Position numbers and translations under genes: made by a program. This document shows positions 30,358 through 40,248 of a stretch of DNA of 64,000 nucleotides, piece by piece. The notes beneath the pieces were generated by a model. It saw only the letters and a list, made by a program, of their open reading frames with translations, had not been told where the DNA came from and made no database searches. Position 1 is the first letter of the stretch; each line of letters starts with the position of its first letter. Source of the DNA: Neoalteromonas arenosi (lineage in GTDB: Bacteria; Pseudomonadota; Gammaproteobacteria; Enterobacterales; Alteromonadaceae); the NCBI RefSeq assembly GCF_030362855.1, contig NZ_JAUCBP010000006.1, positions 326,336 through 390,335 on the forward strand, written 5' to 3'.

Positions 30358-30876
30358 TTATTGCATCACAAAGCCAGTGAACAGGACTTCTTCTACTACG
30401 TCTGCTCCTGCCAGTTCCTGCATTTTCATTTGTACTTCGCGCACGGCTTCTTCTCGAAGTGCAATTTTACCTGCTTCAGTTACTAAATCATCAGCGTTAC
30501 TACTACTAAACACTTGCAGTAAGGTACCGCGAATCGAAGTTAAGTGAGATTTAGCAATTTCTTCGTTTTCAGAACCGCGGACCATCAGTTGAACTTTAAT
30601 TTCCACCAATCGCTCGCGGCTAGCACCAGGCACGTTCAATACAAACGGTCGAGCAATGGCGACGTATAATGCTGTACCTGTCTTCGCCGAGCCCGCATTT
30701 GCAGTTGGAGTACCACCGGTCTCAACGGCTTCAATATCAGATGACTGTGAATCATCACCGCCAAGAAAGAAGTACGCAGCAGCAGCTCCCACGACGATCA
30801 CCACAGCGACAATGATGATGATCATCATCTTGCCCTTTTTGCCACCTTCTTCGATTTTTAATTCTTCTTCAGCCAT
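30358..30876 (-). CDS. fliL: Flagellar basal body protein FliL
   Basis: FliL is a stator-associated membrane protein. The 172-aa sequence has a basic start (EEGGKKGKMMIIIIV), one membrane helix (MMIIIIVAVVIVVGAAAAYFF), and a periplasmic FliL domain with FVLNVPGASRERLVEIKVQ and ending in DVVEEVLFTGFVMQ. It sits between fliK (84-nt gap) and fliM. Confidence 0.96.
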   Translation of the reverse strand: MAEEELKIEEGGKKGKMMIIIIVAVVIVVGAAAAYFFLGGDDSQSSDIEAVETGGTPTANAGSAKTGTALYVAIARPFVLNVPGASRERLVEIKVQLMVRGSENEEIAKSHLTSIRGTLLQVFSSSNADDLVTEAGKIALREEAVREVQMKMQELAGADVVEEVLFTGFVMQ

Positions 30877-30960
30877 TACTCTATTCTCTTCACTAACCTA
30901 TCCGTATTATCGGTAGCTTAGCGCTAAATCACAACATGTGGTTATTTAAATCAGCTGCGA

Positions 30961-32901
30961 TTAAGCATAAAAATCAATCCCACCGGCGCTACCATTAACT
31001 ACGCGCTGCTCGATTACTTCACCGGCAATTTCATCCATGCCATCATCGGCGTTCCCTTCGGCAAATTGACCTTGCTGCTGTTCACCTTGCTGCTGTTGAT
31101 TGTCTTGTTGAACCGAAGACTGCCCCAACTCTATGCCTTGTTGATTGAGCATATCCCGCAATCTAGGTAATGCTTGGTCTAGCGCATCACGGGCCTGTTG
31201 GGACTGCACGACAAAGCTTACGGCCGCTGCTTCACCCGCCATATTTACTTTGACTTGTACACTCCCTAACTCTGGTGGATCCAGGCGAATTTCAGCAAAT
31301 GAGTTACGCGCATTTACAATCCAACGGATTTTTTCAGCAAACTGTGTTTGTCCCTCAGGTTTAAGGATATTTGCCGGCTTATCTAACACGGCTTGTGATT
31401 GCGTATTACGTTGCCCTTCCACTAACTGAGCGACATCAGAGCTACTGGCATCGGTTCGCACTTGGGCATGGCGCAGTAGTTCGTCAGAATCTCGACGCAA
31501 TTGCTGCACTGCATCGGCTAACACCAACGTTTGTGCGACTTGTTCGGTCACTTTCGCAATCGCCATGTCGCCTTGGTTAGCCTGTGGTATATCCGCAGCG
31601 ACTAACGCCTCATTGACGAGGCTCTTGAGGCTAATACCCGGCTCACGACCTTGTTTTAGCTGTTCCTTATATTCGCTTATTCCCGCCTGTAACGCTGCGA
31701 TAAGGTTTTGCTGCTGGTTTTGGCTTAGCGGCGTATTACTTCCGTCGTTAATGAGTTGGGTTAGCGTTTCTAAGGTTCGAAGCTGTTGCTCCTCACTACC
31801 TTTAATGACAACATCAATTGCCGCTTTATCATTGTTTTGTGGCTGTAATGTCAATTGCCCAGGGCTTACAATCACTGGTGCTTGTGCGCGGTCTGTCGCA
31901 TCACTTTGAGTGGCCGCCACTGTCTCCAGTATTTGAGCGGACTCAAGCGTCTCTGTAGACTCATCATCACTCGCTAGTAGTGACTGCAGCATTGTCACTA
32001 ACGCTTCGTTTTGAGCCTCATCACTTTGCTCGACACCAGGCAGAGCAATCACACCGTCTAGCGCTTCAATTGGCCCAACGTATAGATCATTTTCAATATT
32101 AAGCGGCTCAACATATAGATCATTTTCAATATTAACCGGATCCACGTTTTGCTCTGTTACTTGCTTGTTTATATCTATCACCAACTCAACCGCGCTTTCT
32201 GTTTGCGCTATCTTTTGCTCAATATCCAACGGTAATTGGATCACTACGGGCGCCTGTTCGACAGCTTGTAAACTCGACTGCTCACCTGTGATTTGGAGTT
32301 CATCAATAAAGTTACTGACATCCGTACCATCGTATGTAGTCGCGCCATTATTTTCTGTCACTTGCGCCTTCCCTAACGAATCTTTGCCGAGTAATTGCAC
32401 TTGCTCAACTAGGTCAACCCAGTTAATTTCCTCTTGGTTGGCGATCAGCTGCGGATCGATCTGAGGGTCAATCGGTAATTCCTTAACGATAATGGGTAGT
32501 GGCAAAACTTCCTCACTTGCTCCAGCGCTTTGCTTAGCGCCTTCGCTAATAGCGACTTGCTCTGTCATTTCAGTTGTATCAGCTGGCTCGATTTTGCTAA
32601 CAACTTTTGGCTTTGGGTCGACCGCTGCGCTCACTTCTGTTTCTTCAGCTGTAGCCTCGGTTGATGTTACGCCTGACTGCGCAGATTTTTGTTCGGTTGA
32701 ATCATTTAAAGCCTTTTGCGATGGCTTACTCGCATCGCTCTGCTGGGCGCGTTTTTCAGAGGTCAACACCTGACTAAAGGCTTGCCCACTCTCTCCCGCT
32801 GACTGGCTTCCAGTACCGAGCCACATTTGTTCGGAATCAAGCGCTACATCCCCTGCGGGTTTAGCGGCAAGATCTGTTTGTAGGGGGGCAATATGTTGCA
32901 T
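30961..32901 (-). CDS. fliK: Flagellar hook-length control protein FliK
   Basis: FliK measures hook length and triggers the FlhB switch. The 646-aa protein is mostly low-complexity and acidic (to about residue 520), as usual. The conserved C-terminal domain begins at about residue 535 (FAEIRLDPPELGSVQVKV) and is followed by a Gln-rich tail (QQDNQQQQGEQQQGQ). An 11-residue repeat NIENDLYVxPL/I occurs twice in the middle. ATG at 32901 follows the sigma54 site by about 90 nt. Confidence 0.93.
   Translation of the reverse strand: MQHIAPLQTDLAAKPAGDVALDSEQMWLGTGSQSAGESGQAFSQVLTSEKRAQQSDASKPSQKALNDSTEQKSAQSGVTSTEATAEETEVSAAVDPKPKVVSKIEPADTTEMTEQVAISEGAKQSAGASEEVLPLPIIVKELPIDPQIDPQLIANQEEINWVDLVEQVQLLGKDSLGKAQVTENNGATTYDGTDVSNFIDELQITGEQSSLQAVEQAPVVIQLPLDIEQKIAQTESAVELVIDINKQVTEQNVDPVNIENDLYVEPLNIENDLYVGPIEALDGVIALPGVEQSDEAQNEALVTMLQSLLASDDESTETLESAQILETVAATQSDATDRAQAPVIVSPGQLTLQPQNNDKAAIDVVIKGSEEQQLRTLETLTQLINDGSNTPLSQNQQQNLIAALQAGISEYKEQLKQGREPGISLKSLVNEALVAADIPQANQGDMAIAKVTEQVAQTLVLADAVQQLRRDSDELLRHAQVRTDASSSDVAQLVEGQRNTQSQAVLDKPANILKPEGQTQFAEKIRWIVNARNSFAEIRLDPPELGSVQVKVNMAGEAAAVSFVVQSQQARDALDQALPRLRDMLNQQGIELGQSSVQQDNQQQQGEQQQGQFAEGNADDGMDEIAGEVIEQRVVNGSAGGIDFYA
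32076..32135 (-). repeat. 33-bp tandem duplication inside fliK
   Basis: The 27-base units at 32076-32102 and 32109-32135 differ at one base and are spaced with a 33-nt period. They encode two copies of NIENDLYV in FliK, so the duplication stays in frame. The near identity suggests it is recent. Confidence 0.9.
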
Positions 32902-32990
32902 AACTCAACCAACCTCAAAATATATTACTTATACATTTCAGCAACTTAGAAAACCAACGGGGTTGCTGACTTGCTTTTGTGGATAGAGAT

Positions 32991-33006
32991 TGCAAAGAGC
33001 GTTCCA
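32991..33006 (-). promoter_or_regulatory. Sigma54 promoter upstream of fliK
   Basis: The minus strand reads TGGAACGCTCTTTGCA, one base off the -24 TGGCACG and an exact TTGCA -12 with 4 nt between. It lies in the 137-nt fliJ-fliK gap and should start the fliK-fliL-M-N-O-P-Q-R-flhB transcript. Confidence 0.8.
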
Positions 33007-33038
33007 AGTTAAGATTACGCTAATGATATACACAGAGT

Positions 33039-33488
33039 TTAACCCGTTTTACGCTCACGCCTAACGAAGCTTTGCAGCGCAAATTCATCTAACTGTAGCT
33101 GCTCTAACTTTGCTTCTCGCGCCAGTCGTTGCTGTTGCTGTTTTTCAATCAAGTGCTCGATCGCCCGGCGCTTGCGCTGTTGAGCCAACCACGCTTGCTT
33201 GCGTTGATCGGCAACTAAAATCGCCTGGCTAATGACACTGTTTTGTTGCACACAAGCGTTATCCAGCTGTGCGACAAAGTTCAAATGCTGAGTATATTTC
33301 TGCGCATCAAAGCCGCTTTTACCAGCTTGCGATATAGAGTTGATGTATTCGAGACGATAACGCTCGATGCTCTCTAAGCGCATGCGCTGTTGTTGCAGGT
33401 ATTGTTGAGCCTGATGAAAATCCTGCGCGCGTTTATCTTCTTTTTGCCGTTCCCAATCGGCAACTTTTTGTAGCTGTGAGACAGCCAT
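33039..33488 (-). CDS. fliJ: Flagellar export chaperone FliJ
   Basis: This 149-aa protein is almost entirely alpha-helical coiled coil rich in Gln, Arg and Lys (QKVADWERQKEDKRAQDF, QQQRLAREAKLEQLQL), typical of FliJ, which links FliI to the export gate. It ends in RRERKTG. Its start overlaps the fliI stop by one base. Confidence 0.92.
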   Translation of the reverse strand: MAVSQLQKVADWERQKEDKRAQDFHQAQQYLQQQRMRLESIERYRLEYINSISQAGKSGFDAQKYTQHLNFVAQLDNACVQQNSVISQAILVADQRKQAWLAQQRKRRAIEHLIEKQQQQRLAREAKLEQLQLDEFALQSFVRRERKTG

Positions 33489-34849
33489 TAATTAGCTCCT
33501 TGAAGTCCACCCGCTAATGCTTGCATCGTTTGTAGACTCTCGTCATACGGAATCACTTGTTGCATGCCTTGTTGGAAAAATGCATTAATCGCCGGTTCCG
33601 CCTGAATTGCCAGATCAATTCTCGGATCAGCACCTTTGGTGTACGCGCCAATGGCAATAAGATCTCGGTTTTGTTGATACAATGAATAAACTTGGCGAAT
33701 ACGCCGCATCGATTCTAGATGCTCTGGACTAACAACTTGAGGCATCACCCGACTAACTGAAGCTGGAACATCAATTGCTGGGTAGTGACCGCTATCAGCT
33801 AAGGTTCGTGATAACACGATATGACCGTCTAAAATCGCTCGCGCAGCGTCTGCGATAGGATCTTGTAAATCATCACCTTCGGTTAAAACGGTATAAAAAG
33901 CGGTAATTGACCCCTGTCCTTCACTACCATTACCGGCTCGCTCTACTAGCGCAGGGAGTCTGGCAAACACTGATGGCGGATACCCCTTGGTTGCGGGAGG
34001 CTCGCCAACAGCTAAGGCAATTTCGCGCTGTGCCATCGCATAACGGGTCAAGGAATCAACCAATAACAGTACGTTAAGTCCCTGATCGCGAAAGTATTCA
34101 GCAATAGATACTGCTGTTTCGCAGCCTTTTAGTCGCATCAGTGGCGATGTATCAGCCGGTGCAGCGACTATGACAGCTCGTTTGCGCTCCTCCTCTGATA
34201 AGATGTCGTGGATAAACTCTTTAACCTCTCGACCACGCTCTCCGACAAGTCCCACAACCACCACGTCTGCCGCTGTGCCACGCGTCATCATGCCCAGTAA
34301 AACACTTTTACCCACACCACTGCCGGCAAACAATCCCATACGTTGGCCTGTACCAACGGTGAGCATACTATTGATGGCTCGTACGCCGACGTCGAGTGGT
34401 TGATTTATGGGTCTGCGTGTGAGTGGGTTAATGGGTGGCTTGGTTGTGGCAACACGTGTTTGAATTTCAATTGGCCCGAGCCCGTCTAGCGGTTGTGCAT
34501 TAGCATCTACCACTCGGCCTAACAACCCTAGACCTACGGGTAACCCAGCCTGGCGCGATAGGGGCTCAACGCGTGAGCCTGGAACAATACCTTTTACCGC
34601 TTCAGTTGGCATTAAATAGGTGATGTGGTCACCAAATCCAACAACTTCTGCTTCAATTTGACCATCGACCGTCTGCACCAAACACTGCGCGCCGACGGGC
34701 ATTTGACAGCCAACAGCCTCTAACGTTAAACCAATACCGCGAACTAACTTGCCAGCTGCAACCGGTGGACATCCGGGCACGTGTTGTGCCATCCGAGACA
34801 GTTTATCCGTTAAGCTTTTGACGTTCTTGTCAATTACATCATTGCTCAT
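33488..34849 (-). CDS. fliI: Flagellum-specific ATPase FliI
   Basis: FliI is the F1-like ATPase of flagellar export. The sequence has the P-loop [30 protein letters not shown], and [19 protein letters not shown] followed by [15 protein letters not shown]. 453 aa is the normal length. ATG at 34849 is used; an in-frame GTG one codon before is possible. It overlaps fliH by 11 nt. Confidence 0.98.
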   Translation of the reverse strand: MSNDVIDKNVKSLTDKLSRMAQHVPGCPPVAAGKLVRGIGLTLEAVGCQMPVGAQCLVQTVDGQIEAEVVGFGDHITYLMPTEAVKGIVPGSRVEPLSRQAGLPVGLGLLGRVVDANAQPLDGLGPIEIQTRVATTKPPINPLTRRPINQPLDVGVRAINSMLTVGTGQRMGLFAGSGVGKSVLLGMMTRGTAADVVVVGLVGERGREVKEFIHDILSEEERKRAVIVAAPADTSPLMRLKGCETAVSIAEYFRDQGLNVLLLVDSLTRYAMAQREIALAVGEPPATKGYPPSVFARLPALVERAGNGSEGQGSITAFYTVLTEGDDLQDPIADAARAILDGHIVLSRTLADSGHYPAIDVPASVSRVMPQVVSPEHLESMRRIRQVYSLYQQNRDLIAIGAYTKGADPRIDLAIQAEPAINAFFQQGMQQVIPYDESLQTMQALAGGLQGAN

Positions 34850-35618
34850 CACTCAACCCGTGTTGCAGTAAAAAACGATCGATGACTTCTTTACACCGTC
34901 GCTCTATTGAATGGTCAACTGCATTGTCTTGCGTCATCACTTCGCAACCACCTATTGTTAGCTCGGGTGCTGCAATGAGGTGCCAGTGATTTTCGGCAAT
35001 TTGCTCTGGACTAAAGTGTTGCTCAACGAAGGCTAGATCATCTGGGTGAAGACGAATTCTAATTGTTTGGTCTGCGACAGGAAGCACTGATATCGCCTCG
35101 CGCAAAGCTGTAAGAATAATTTCAGATGGTACCTTCACTTCTGTGCGAATAACCGATTTGGCTAATGAGACAGCCAGTAACATGAGTTGACGCTCTACTT
35201 CTTGATGCGTTTTTGCCACGGGATTATAAAGCTCATTTACGAGTTGCTGCCATTGTTGAGCTTGTTGTGTAATATCCTGCTCCGCATCAGCTAAACCCTG
35301 TGCGAGCCCTTCTTTGTGTCCCTCGGAGAAACCTTCACTTTTGCCTGCCGCGTAACCTTCCTGATGCCCTTGGCTACGACCTTCAGCAAGACCTGATTCA
35401 AAGCCTTCACTATGAGCAGCTGCGCGTATCGCTTCAATTTCTTCAGCGGTTGGTGGCAAAATCTCTTCTTCAGGTTCTGGTGGTTCATATTTCCACTCGG
35501 AACGCTTGTTGAATGCGTTGGTAGTCTGAAGATCATCAGGGCGGTCGTCTTCAACGTAAGGATAACTCCACGCTTCCGCATCAGAACCTGATAACTTTTT
35601 AAGATTAGGCTGAGTCAT
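34839..35618 (-). CDS. fliH: Flagellar export regulator FliH
   Basis: FliH binds and controls FliI. The 259-aa protein has an N-terminal Pro/Glu region, a Gly-spaced repeat from residue 71 to 109 ([20 protein letters not shown] and on: GxxxG-type repeats known in FliH), a coiled coil, and the C-terminal domain ([30 protein letters not shown]). It lies 24 nt after fliG. Confidence 0.95.
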   Translation of the reverse strand: MTQPNLKKLSGSDAEAWSYPYVEDDRPDDLQTTNAFNKRSEWKYEPPEPEEEILPPTAEEIEAIRAAAHSEGFESGLAEGRSQGHQEGYAAGKSEGFSEGHKEGLAQGLADAEQDITQQAQQWQQLVNELYNPVAKTHQEVERQLMLLAVSLAKSVIRTEVKVPSEIILTALREAISVLPVADQTIRIRLHPDDLAFVEQHFSPEQIAENHWHLIAAPELTIGGCEVMTQDNAVDHSIERRCKEVIDRFLLQHGLSDEQ

Positions 35619-35642
35619 ACTGCAGCTGTTAACCTATCGCTC

Positions 35643-36683
35643 TTAGAGGAATTCATCACCACCACCTCCACCAAGCATAATCTCACCGGCGTCAGCCAAA
35701 CGACGGGCCACAGACAAGATTTCTTTCTGCGCTGTCTCGACTTCACTAATGCGTACAGGCCCTAATGCGTCAAGATCATCAAGCAGCATTTCGGCTGCGC
35801 GTTTTGACATATTCTTGGTGATTTTCTCTTTGAGCTCTTCGTCAGCACCTTTGATTGCTTTGAGCAGAGACTCTTGCTGAACTTCGCGCAGAATGGCTTG
35901 AATACCGCGATCATCAACATCAACAAGGTTATCAAATACGAACATCAAGTCTTGGATTTGTTGACTCATCTCTTCGTCTTGTTCGCGGATAGCGTCCATC
36001 AACTGGCCTTCGATATTCGTATCGAGATAGTTCATGATATCTGCCGCAGATTTCAGTCCGCCCATTTTGGCTGCTTGCGCACCTGCTTGACCAGCAAATT
36101 GTTTCTCCATAATCTCGTTGAGTTCTTGTAACGCAGCCGGCTGAACTTCTTCTAAGTTGGCAACGCGCATTAAGAGGTCCAGACGTACCTTTTCTGGGAA
36201 TTGAGATAAGATCTCCGCCGACTGCTCTGGCTCTAAATAAGACATGACGATGGTTTGAATCTGCGGGTGTTCGTTGCGAATAATACTCGCCACTTGTTTT
36301 GAATCCATCCACTTCAATGAGTCCAAACCTTTAGCTCCAGAACCCATCAAAATTTGGTCGATTAAGTTCGCGGCTTTATCTTCGCCAAGCGCTGCAGTTA
36401 GGGCACGTTTCACAAAGTCCTGACTCTGGAATCCAATCGTACTGTAGTTCTGAATTTCTTCGATGAAATGCTTGTGAACCGCAGTAATTTTGGTCTGTGT
36501 CATATCGTCGACTTTGGCCATTGCCGTGCCGAGTTTTTGCACTTGTTTGGGTTCAAGATGCTTGAGGATTTGTGCCGCATCTTCTTCGGATAAACTCAGT
36601 AACAGGATGGCTGCCTTATCAACCCCTTCCAGTTTACCAACGTCATATCCTACGTCTTCTGCAACTGCAACTTCGTTAGCCAT
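35643..36683 (-). CDS. fliG: Flagellar motor switch protein FliG
   Basis: FliG couples the MS ring to torque generation. The 346-aa protein shows KAAILLLSLSEEDAAQILKH, the middle domain with QTIVMSYLEPEQSAEILSQF, and a C-terminal domain with charged helix residues (LLKAIKGADEELKEKITKNM, then RAAEMLLDDLDALGPVR). A glycine-rich MLGGGGGDEFL tail ends it. It follows fliF after 8 nt. Confidence 0.98.
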   Translation of the reverse strand: MANEVAVAEDVGYDVGKLEGVDKAAILLLSLSEEDAAQILKHLEPKQVQKLGTAMAKVDDMTQTKITAVHKHFIEEIQNYSTIGFQSQDFVKRALTAALGEDKAANLIDQILMGSGAKGLDSLKWMDSKQVASIIRNEHPQIQTIVMSYLEPEQSAEILSQFPEKVRLDLLMRVANLEEVQPAALQELNEIMEKQFAGQAGAQAAKMGGLKSAADIMNYLDTNIEGQLMDAIREQDEEMSQQIQDLMFVFDNLVDVDDRGIQAILREVQQESLLKAIKGADEELKEKITKNMSKRAAEMLLDDLDALGPVRISEVETAQKEILSVARRLADAGEIMLGGGGGDEFL

Positions 36684-36691
36684 AATTACCT

Positions 36692-38386
36692 CTATTCATC
36701 CATCAACAACCAGCCCTTGACCACCTGGGCTGAGAGTTCAGGTTCGTTTGCAACTAGTGCTCGAACCGCTTTCAATACATCTTCATCTTTATGTAAGTCT
36801 GGCAACATCAAAGAGCCATCGGCAGCAAAGCCCACTTGCCCTTCATCAAACTCTTGCGACAGCATACTGATGGTTTCGTCGCCTAAATCAAGTGCATCAT
36901 CAGCATCAAATCCATCGGCGTCGATATCATCTTCAGGATGAATCAGTTTACGCAACATCGGTCTCACGACTGCAAGGATAAGGGTAATAATCACCAAACC
37001 ACCGATTACATATTTAAGTATAGGAATAAATTCAGGACGCTCCCAAATCGGCAACTCCTCAACCACGCCGGTATCCATTCTGCTGAAGGGAATACTAACC
37101 ACCTCGAGGCTGTCACCACGGGTCACATCGAAGCCAATGCCTCCTTGCAGTAGACGACGAATGTTGAGTAACTCGGCTTGCTCACGCGGTGCATTGGTTA
37201 CCGTGCCGTCCTCAGCAGTAGTTGCGACATAATCAACCGCAACCGAAACGCTCAAACGTCGAATAACTCCGGTTTGCTGCTTGGTATGACTAATGGTGGT
37301 ATCTAATTCGTAGTTCCGGGTAAACTCTTTACTGCTGCGCCCAGGTACTGTTTGTTGTGACGTGCTACCGGTTGCTTGTTCGGGAATATTCGCATCCAAT
37401 GGCGGTTGATTGGTCAGGGCTCCTGGGATCCCTCCAACAGTCGAGCCAACGCTGTTTTCTTCAACGCCCATTTCACTGCGCAGAGCCGGCAAATCAGGAT
37501 TGTAGCGACGCTGGGTTTGCTCTACCGCAGTAAAATCCATAGTCACGTCAGCTTGCGCGGTATAATTACCAACTCCCAGTACTGGGATCAGAATCGAGTC
37601 TATTTTTTGTAAGTACTCGTCTTCGCGTGCTTTTTCCATCTCATATTCTTTGCGCGCGCGTGCGCTCATAGAATCTTGAGAGCCTGAATTCAACAACCGA
37701 CCGTTATTGTCAGTCACAGTAACACGCCCTGGCTCCATACCTTGCACCGCTGATGCGACAATATCGACGACCGCATCAACTTCTTCACCGGAAATCACAT
37801 TGCCGCGTTTTGCGGTCAGTACTACCGTAGCACTCGCCTGCTTTTCACGGCGGGCAAACACGTTTTCTTTGGGCATCGCGAGTAACACGTTGGCTTTTGC
37901 AATGCCGTTAATACTTTCGATGGTGCGAGCTATTTGCTGTTCCCGCGCATGTTTTAAGCGCTCCATCTCTACGCGCTGACTGACACCAAACCCCATATCT
38001 TGCATGATGATATCGGTGCCCGCAGATACTTCCTGAGATATGCCTTGACGCGCCATCCCCAAGCGAATGTCCTGTACCTGATTGTCACGGACGTAAATCG
38101 TATTGCCTTCGAGTCGGTACTCAATTTGGTTTTGATCGAAATAATCGAGAGTCTCAATCAATTCGTCAGTAGGCATAGTGGCAAGTGGCCGATAATCTGG
38201 CTCTTGTGCCCAGATAAAGATAATTACAGTAATAGCGGCACAGATAACCAATGCTACAACAAGCATCAACTGACGCATTATGTCAGTTGAGCCCAAGGTA
38301 TCCATGAATCCCGACTTTTGTTCTACGTCGGTATCACCGCCGTAGCCATCACTGATGGCGAGTTCTGTACTGGTTGCTTCAGCCAC
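36692..38386 (-). CDS. fliF: Flagellar MS-ring protein FliF
   Basis: FliF forms the MS ring in the inner membrane. The 564-aa protein has an N-terminal helix (LVVALVICAAITVIIFIW), ring-building motifs (RLGMARQGISQEVSAGTDI, KANVLLAMPKENVFARREKQ), and a second helix (YVIGGLVIITLILAVVRPML) before the cytoplasmic FliG-binding tail. It lies 11 nt after fliE. Confidence 0.98.
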   Translation of the reverse strand: MAEATSTELAISDGYGGDTDVEQKSGFMDTLGSTDIMRQLMLVVALVICAAITVIIFIWAQEPDYRPLATMPTDELIETLDYFDQNQIEYRLEGNTIYVRDNQVQDIRLGMARQGISQEVSAGTDIIMQDMGFGVSQRVEMERLKHAREQQIARTIESINGIAKANVLLAMPKENVFARREKQASATVVLTAKRGNVISGEEVDAVVDIVASAVQGMEPGRVTVTDNNGRLLNSGSQDSMSARARKEYEMEKAREDEYLQKIDSILIPVLGVGNYTAQADVTMDFTAVEQTQRRYNPDLPALRSEMGVEENSVGSTVGGIPGALTNQPPLDANIPEQATGSTSQQTVPGRSSKEFTRNYELDTTISHTKQQTGVIRRLSVSVAVDYVATTAEDGTVTNAPREQAELLNIRRLLQGGIGFDVTRGDSLEVVSIPFSRMDTGVVEELPIWERPEFIPILKYVIGGLVIITLILAVVRPMLRKLIHPEDDIDADGFDADDALDLGDETISMLSQEFDEGQVGFAADGSLMLPDLHKDEDVLKAVRALVANEPELSAQVVKGWLLMDE

Positions 38387-38397
38387 GACTAATCACC

Positions 38398-38724
38398 CTA
38401 TACCGGCATATTCATAATTTGCTTGTAGGCTTCAAGCACCTTGTTGCGCACTTGTACGGTTGCTTCAAACGCTATACCGGACTTTTCTTTGGCCACCATC
38501 ACATCCGCCAAACTCAGGCCCTCTACGCCCATTTCAAAGGCTTTCTGCGTTTCTCTGGAATAACGCTGCATGTCATTGACGTTATTCACCGCGTTGGCAA
38601 GCATGTCGGCAAAGTTTTCCCCTGACGGATTTTTCCCTATGCCAGGCACAGCTTCCGTCGTCGGTCTGACATCGAGTGCCATTGATTGCATTTCTTGATA
38701 AAGAGAATTTGCTTTTATGTCCAT
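38398..38724 (-). CDS. fliE: Flagellar hook-basal body protein FliE
   Basis: FliE joins MS ring and rod. About 108 aa, with SGENFADMLANAVNNVNDMQ and the conserved C-terminus ATVQVRNKVLEAYKQIMNMPV. ATG at 38724 is favoured because GGTG lies 6 nt upstream; in-frame GTGs lie 1 and 3 codons before. It is the first gene of the fliE-F-G-H-I-J unit. Confidence 0.96.
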   Translation of the reverse strand: MDIKANSLYQEMQSMALDVRPTTEAVPGIGKNPSGENFADMLANAVNNVNDMQRYSRETQKAFEMGVEGLSLADVMVAKEKSGIAFEATVQVRNKVLEAYKQIMNMPV

Positions 38725-38770
38725 CACATTCACCCACGATAAGGACTCTACCTATAACTAAGTCTGATTC

Positions 38771-38786
38771 AGCAAATTACGCGCCA
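38771..38786 (-). promoter_or_regulatory. Sigma54 promoter of the fliE operon
   Basis: The minus strand reads TGGCGCGTAATTTGCT, matching -24 (TGGCRCG) and -12 (TTGCT) with 4 nt between. It lies 46 nt upstream of the fliE ATG and downstream of the flrC terminator, so fliE-J is its own unit. Confidence 0.88.
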
Positions 38787-38862
38787 AAAATATTTATTGT
38801 TAAAATTCAAAGGGTTAAACATTACAATTAAGTCCCAGATTTTTTTATGTCATTTTTTTGAC

Positions 38863-38888
38863 AAAAAAAAGCCGCTGAAAACAGCGGC
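38863..38888 (-). terminator. Rho-independent terminator after flrC
   Basis: On the minus strand GCCGCTG-TTTT-CAGCGGC is followed by eight T residues, 27 nt after the flrC stop. It separates flrBC from fliE. Confidence 0.95.
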
Positions 38889-38915
38889 CGAAGGGGTGCT
38901 TTGCAGCGCTAAATA

Positions 38916-40247
38916 TTATGCCGGTACGTCAATACCATCTTCACGCATACGCGCGAGTTTGTAACGCAAAGTCCGTGGACTGATCCCGAGCTTTTCTGCA
39001 ACATCTTTGCGTTTGCCATTACAGGAGACCAGTGTATCAAGAATGATCTGATGCTCCTGTTGACGTAATTCTGAGCCGAGCAAACTGCTATCTTCTTCAA
39101 TAACTTGCGTCTGCGTCTCTGGTACTTGATCATTAAACTCAATCATCAAGTCACTCGCATCAATATGCTCGCCCTGTGACAGTATCAATGCGCGCTGGAT
39201 AACATTCTCTAACTCTCGCACATTGCCTGGCCAGGCGTGGGTCATTAGTTTGTTACGAGCTGCAGCGGTAAGTTTCGGGGTTCCTGCCACTGCGTGCCGT
39301 GCAATTAAATGCTCAGCTAGCGGAACTATGTCACCTGGGCGTTTTGCCAATGGTAACCATGTAATTGGAAACACGTTAAGTCGATAATACAGATCTTCGC
39401 GAAACTCGCCCTTGTCGACAGCTACGCGCAAATCTCGGTTACTGGTGGCAATAACACGCACATCTAAGGCGACAGTTTTGCGCGAACCGAGGCGCTCCAC
39501 TTCTTTTTCCTGTAACACACGCAACAGCTTGGCTTGCAGTGCCATATCCATCTCAGTGATTTCATCGAGTAGAATAGTGCCGCCTTGCGCTTGTTCAAAT
39601 TTTCCCGGACAGGCCTGTATCGCACCAGTAAACGCCCCTTTCTCATAACCAAATAAAGTCGCTTCGAGCATATTTTCCGGTATTGCAGCGCAGTTGATTG
39701 CTACGAACGCTTCGTCTTTGCGATTGGACAAATCATGAATGTAGCGCGACAGCACTTCTTTTCCCGAACCCGAGGGCCCTAGTACCATTACAGTTGCGTC
39801 AGAGGCAGCGACTTTCGCAGCCAATGCTAACAATGCTTCACTACTCGGATCACCAACCACCGGCGTGCGCGAAAGTACTTTTTGCGCTGGTGCGTAGCGT
39901 CCAACCAAATTGAGTAGTACCTGTGGTGCAAAAGGCTTCGATAAGTAATCCGTAGCACCATCACGCATTGCTTGAACTGCGTCATTGATTGTTGCAAAGG
40001 CGGTCATTAATAGCACAGGCAACTGTGGATATCGGGCTTTGATACTGCGCAACAGTGAAAGCCCAGACATTTCCCCCATCTGAATATCACTTACAACCAA
40101 ATCAACTTGGTGTTGGTTTAACATAACCAGCGCCATTTCGGCGTTTTCTGCAGCGATAACGTTGTATCCACCAAGCTCCAGTGTGTCGCTTAACGCTTCG
40201 CGTAAGCCGGCATCATCTTCAACAATTAGGATATGCGTTTTATTCAT
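38916..40247 (-). CDS. flrC: Sigma54-dependent response regulator FlrC (FleR)
   Basis: FlrC activates sigma54 promoters of later flagellar genes after phosphorylation by FlrB. The 443-aa protein has a receiver domain (ILIVEDDAGLREAL; phospho-Asp in VSDIQMGEMSG), an AAA+ domain with Walker A GPSGSGKEVLSRY, the sigma54 contact GAFTGA, and a C-terminal Fis-type HTH. The start is the ATG of MNKTHILIVED, with GGAGAG 6 nt upstream; the longer frame would run deep into flrB. Confidence 0.96.
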   Translation of the reverse strand: MNKTHILIVEDDAGLREALSDTLELGGYNVIAAENAEMALVMLNQHQVDLVVSDIQMGEMSGLSLLRSIKARYPQLPVLLMTAFATINDAVQAMRDGATDYLSKPFAPQVLLNLVGRYAPAQKVLSRTPVVGDPSSEALLALAAKVAASDATVMVLGPSGSGKEVLSRYIHDLSNRKDEAFVAINCAAIPENMLEATLFGYEKGAFTGAIQACPGKFEQAQGGTILLDEITEMDMALQAKLLRVLQEKEVERLGSRKTVALDVRVIATSNRDLRVAVDKGEFREDLYYRLNVFPITWLPLAKRPGDIVPLAEHLIARHAVAGTPKLTAAARNKLMTHAWPGNVRELENVIQRALILSQGEHIDASDLMIEFNDQVPETQTQVIEEDSSLLGSELRQQEHQIILDTLVSCNGKRKDVAEKLGISPRTLRYKLARMREDGIDVPA

Positions 40248-40248
40248 A

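Noticed and set aside
30877-30960. Sigma28 promoter before fliL (CCGATAA seen on the minus strand)
   Set aside because: No matching -35 (TAAA) at the right distance, and fliL is inside the fliK transcript.
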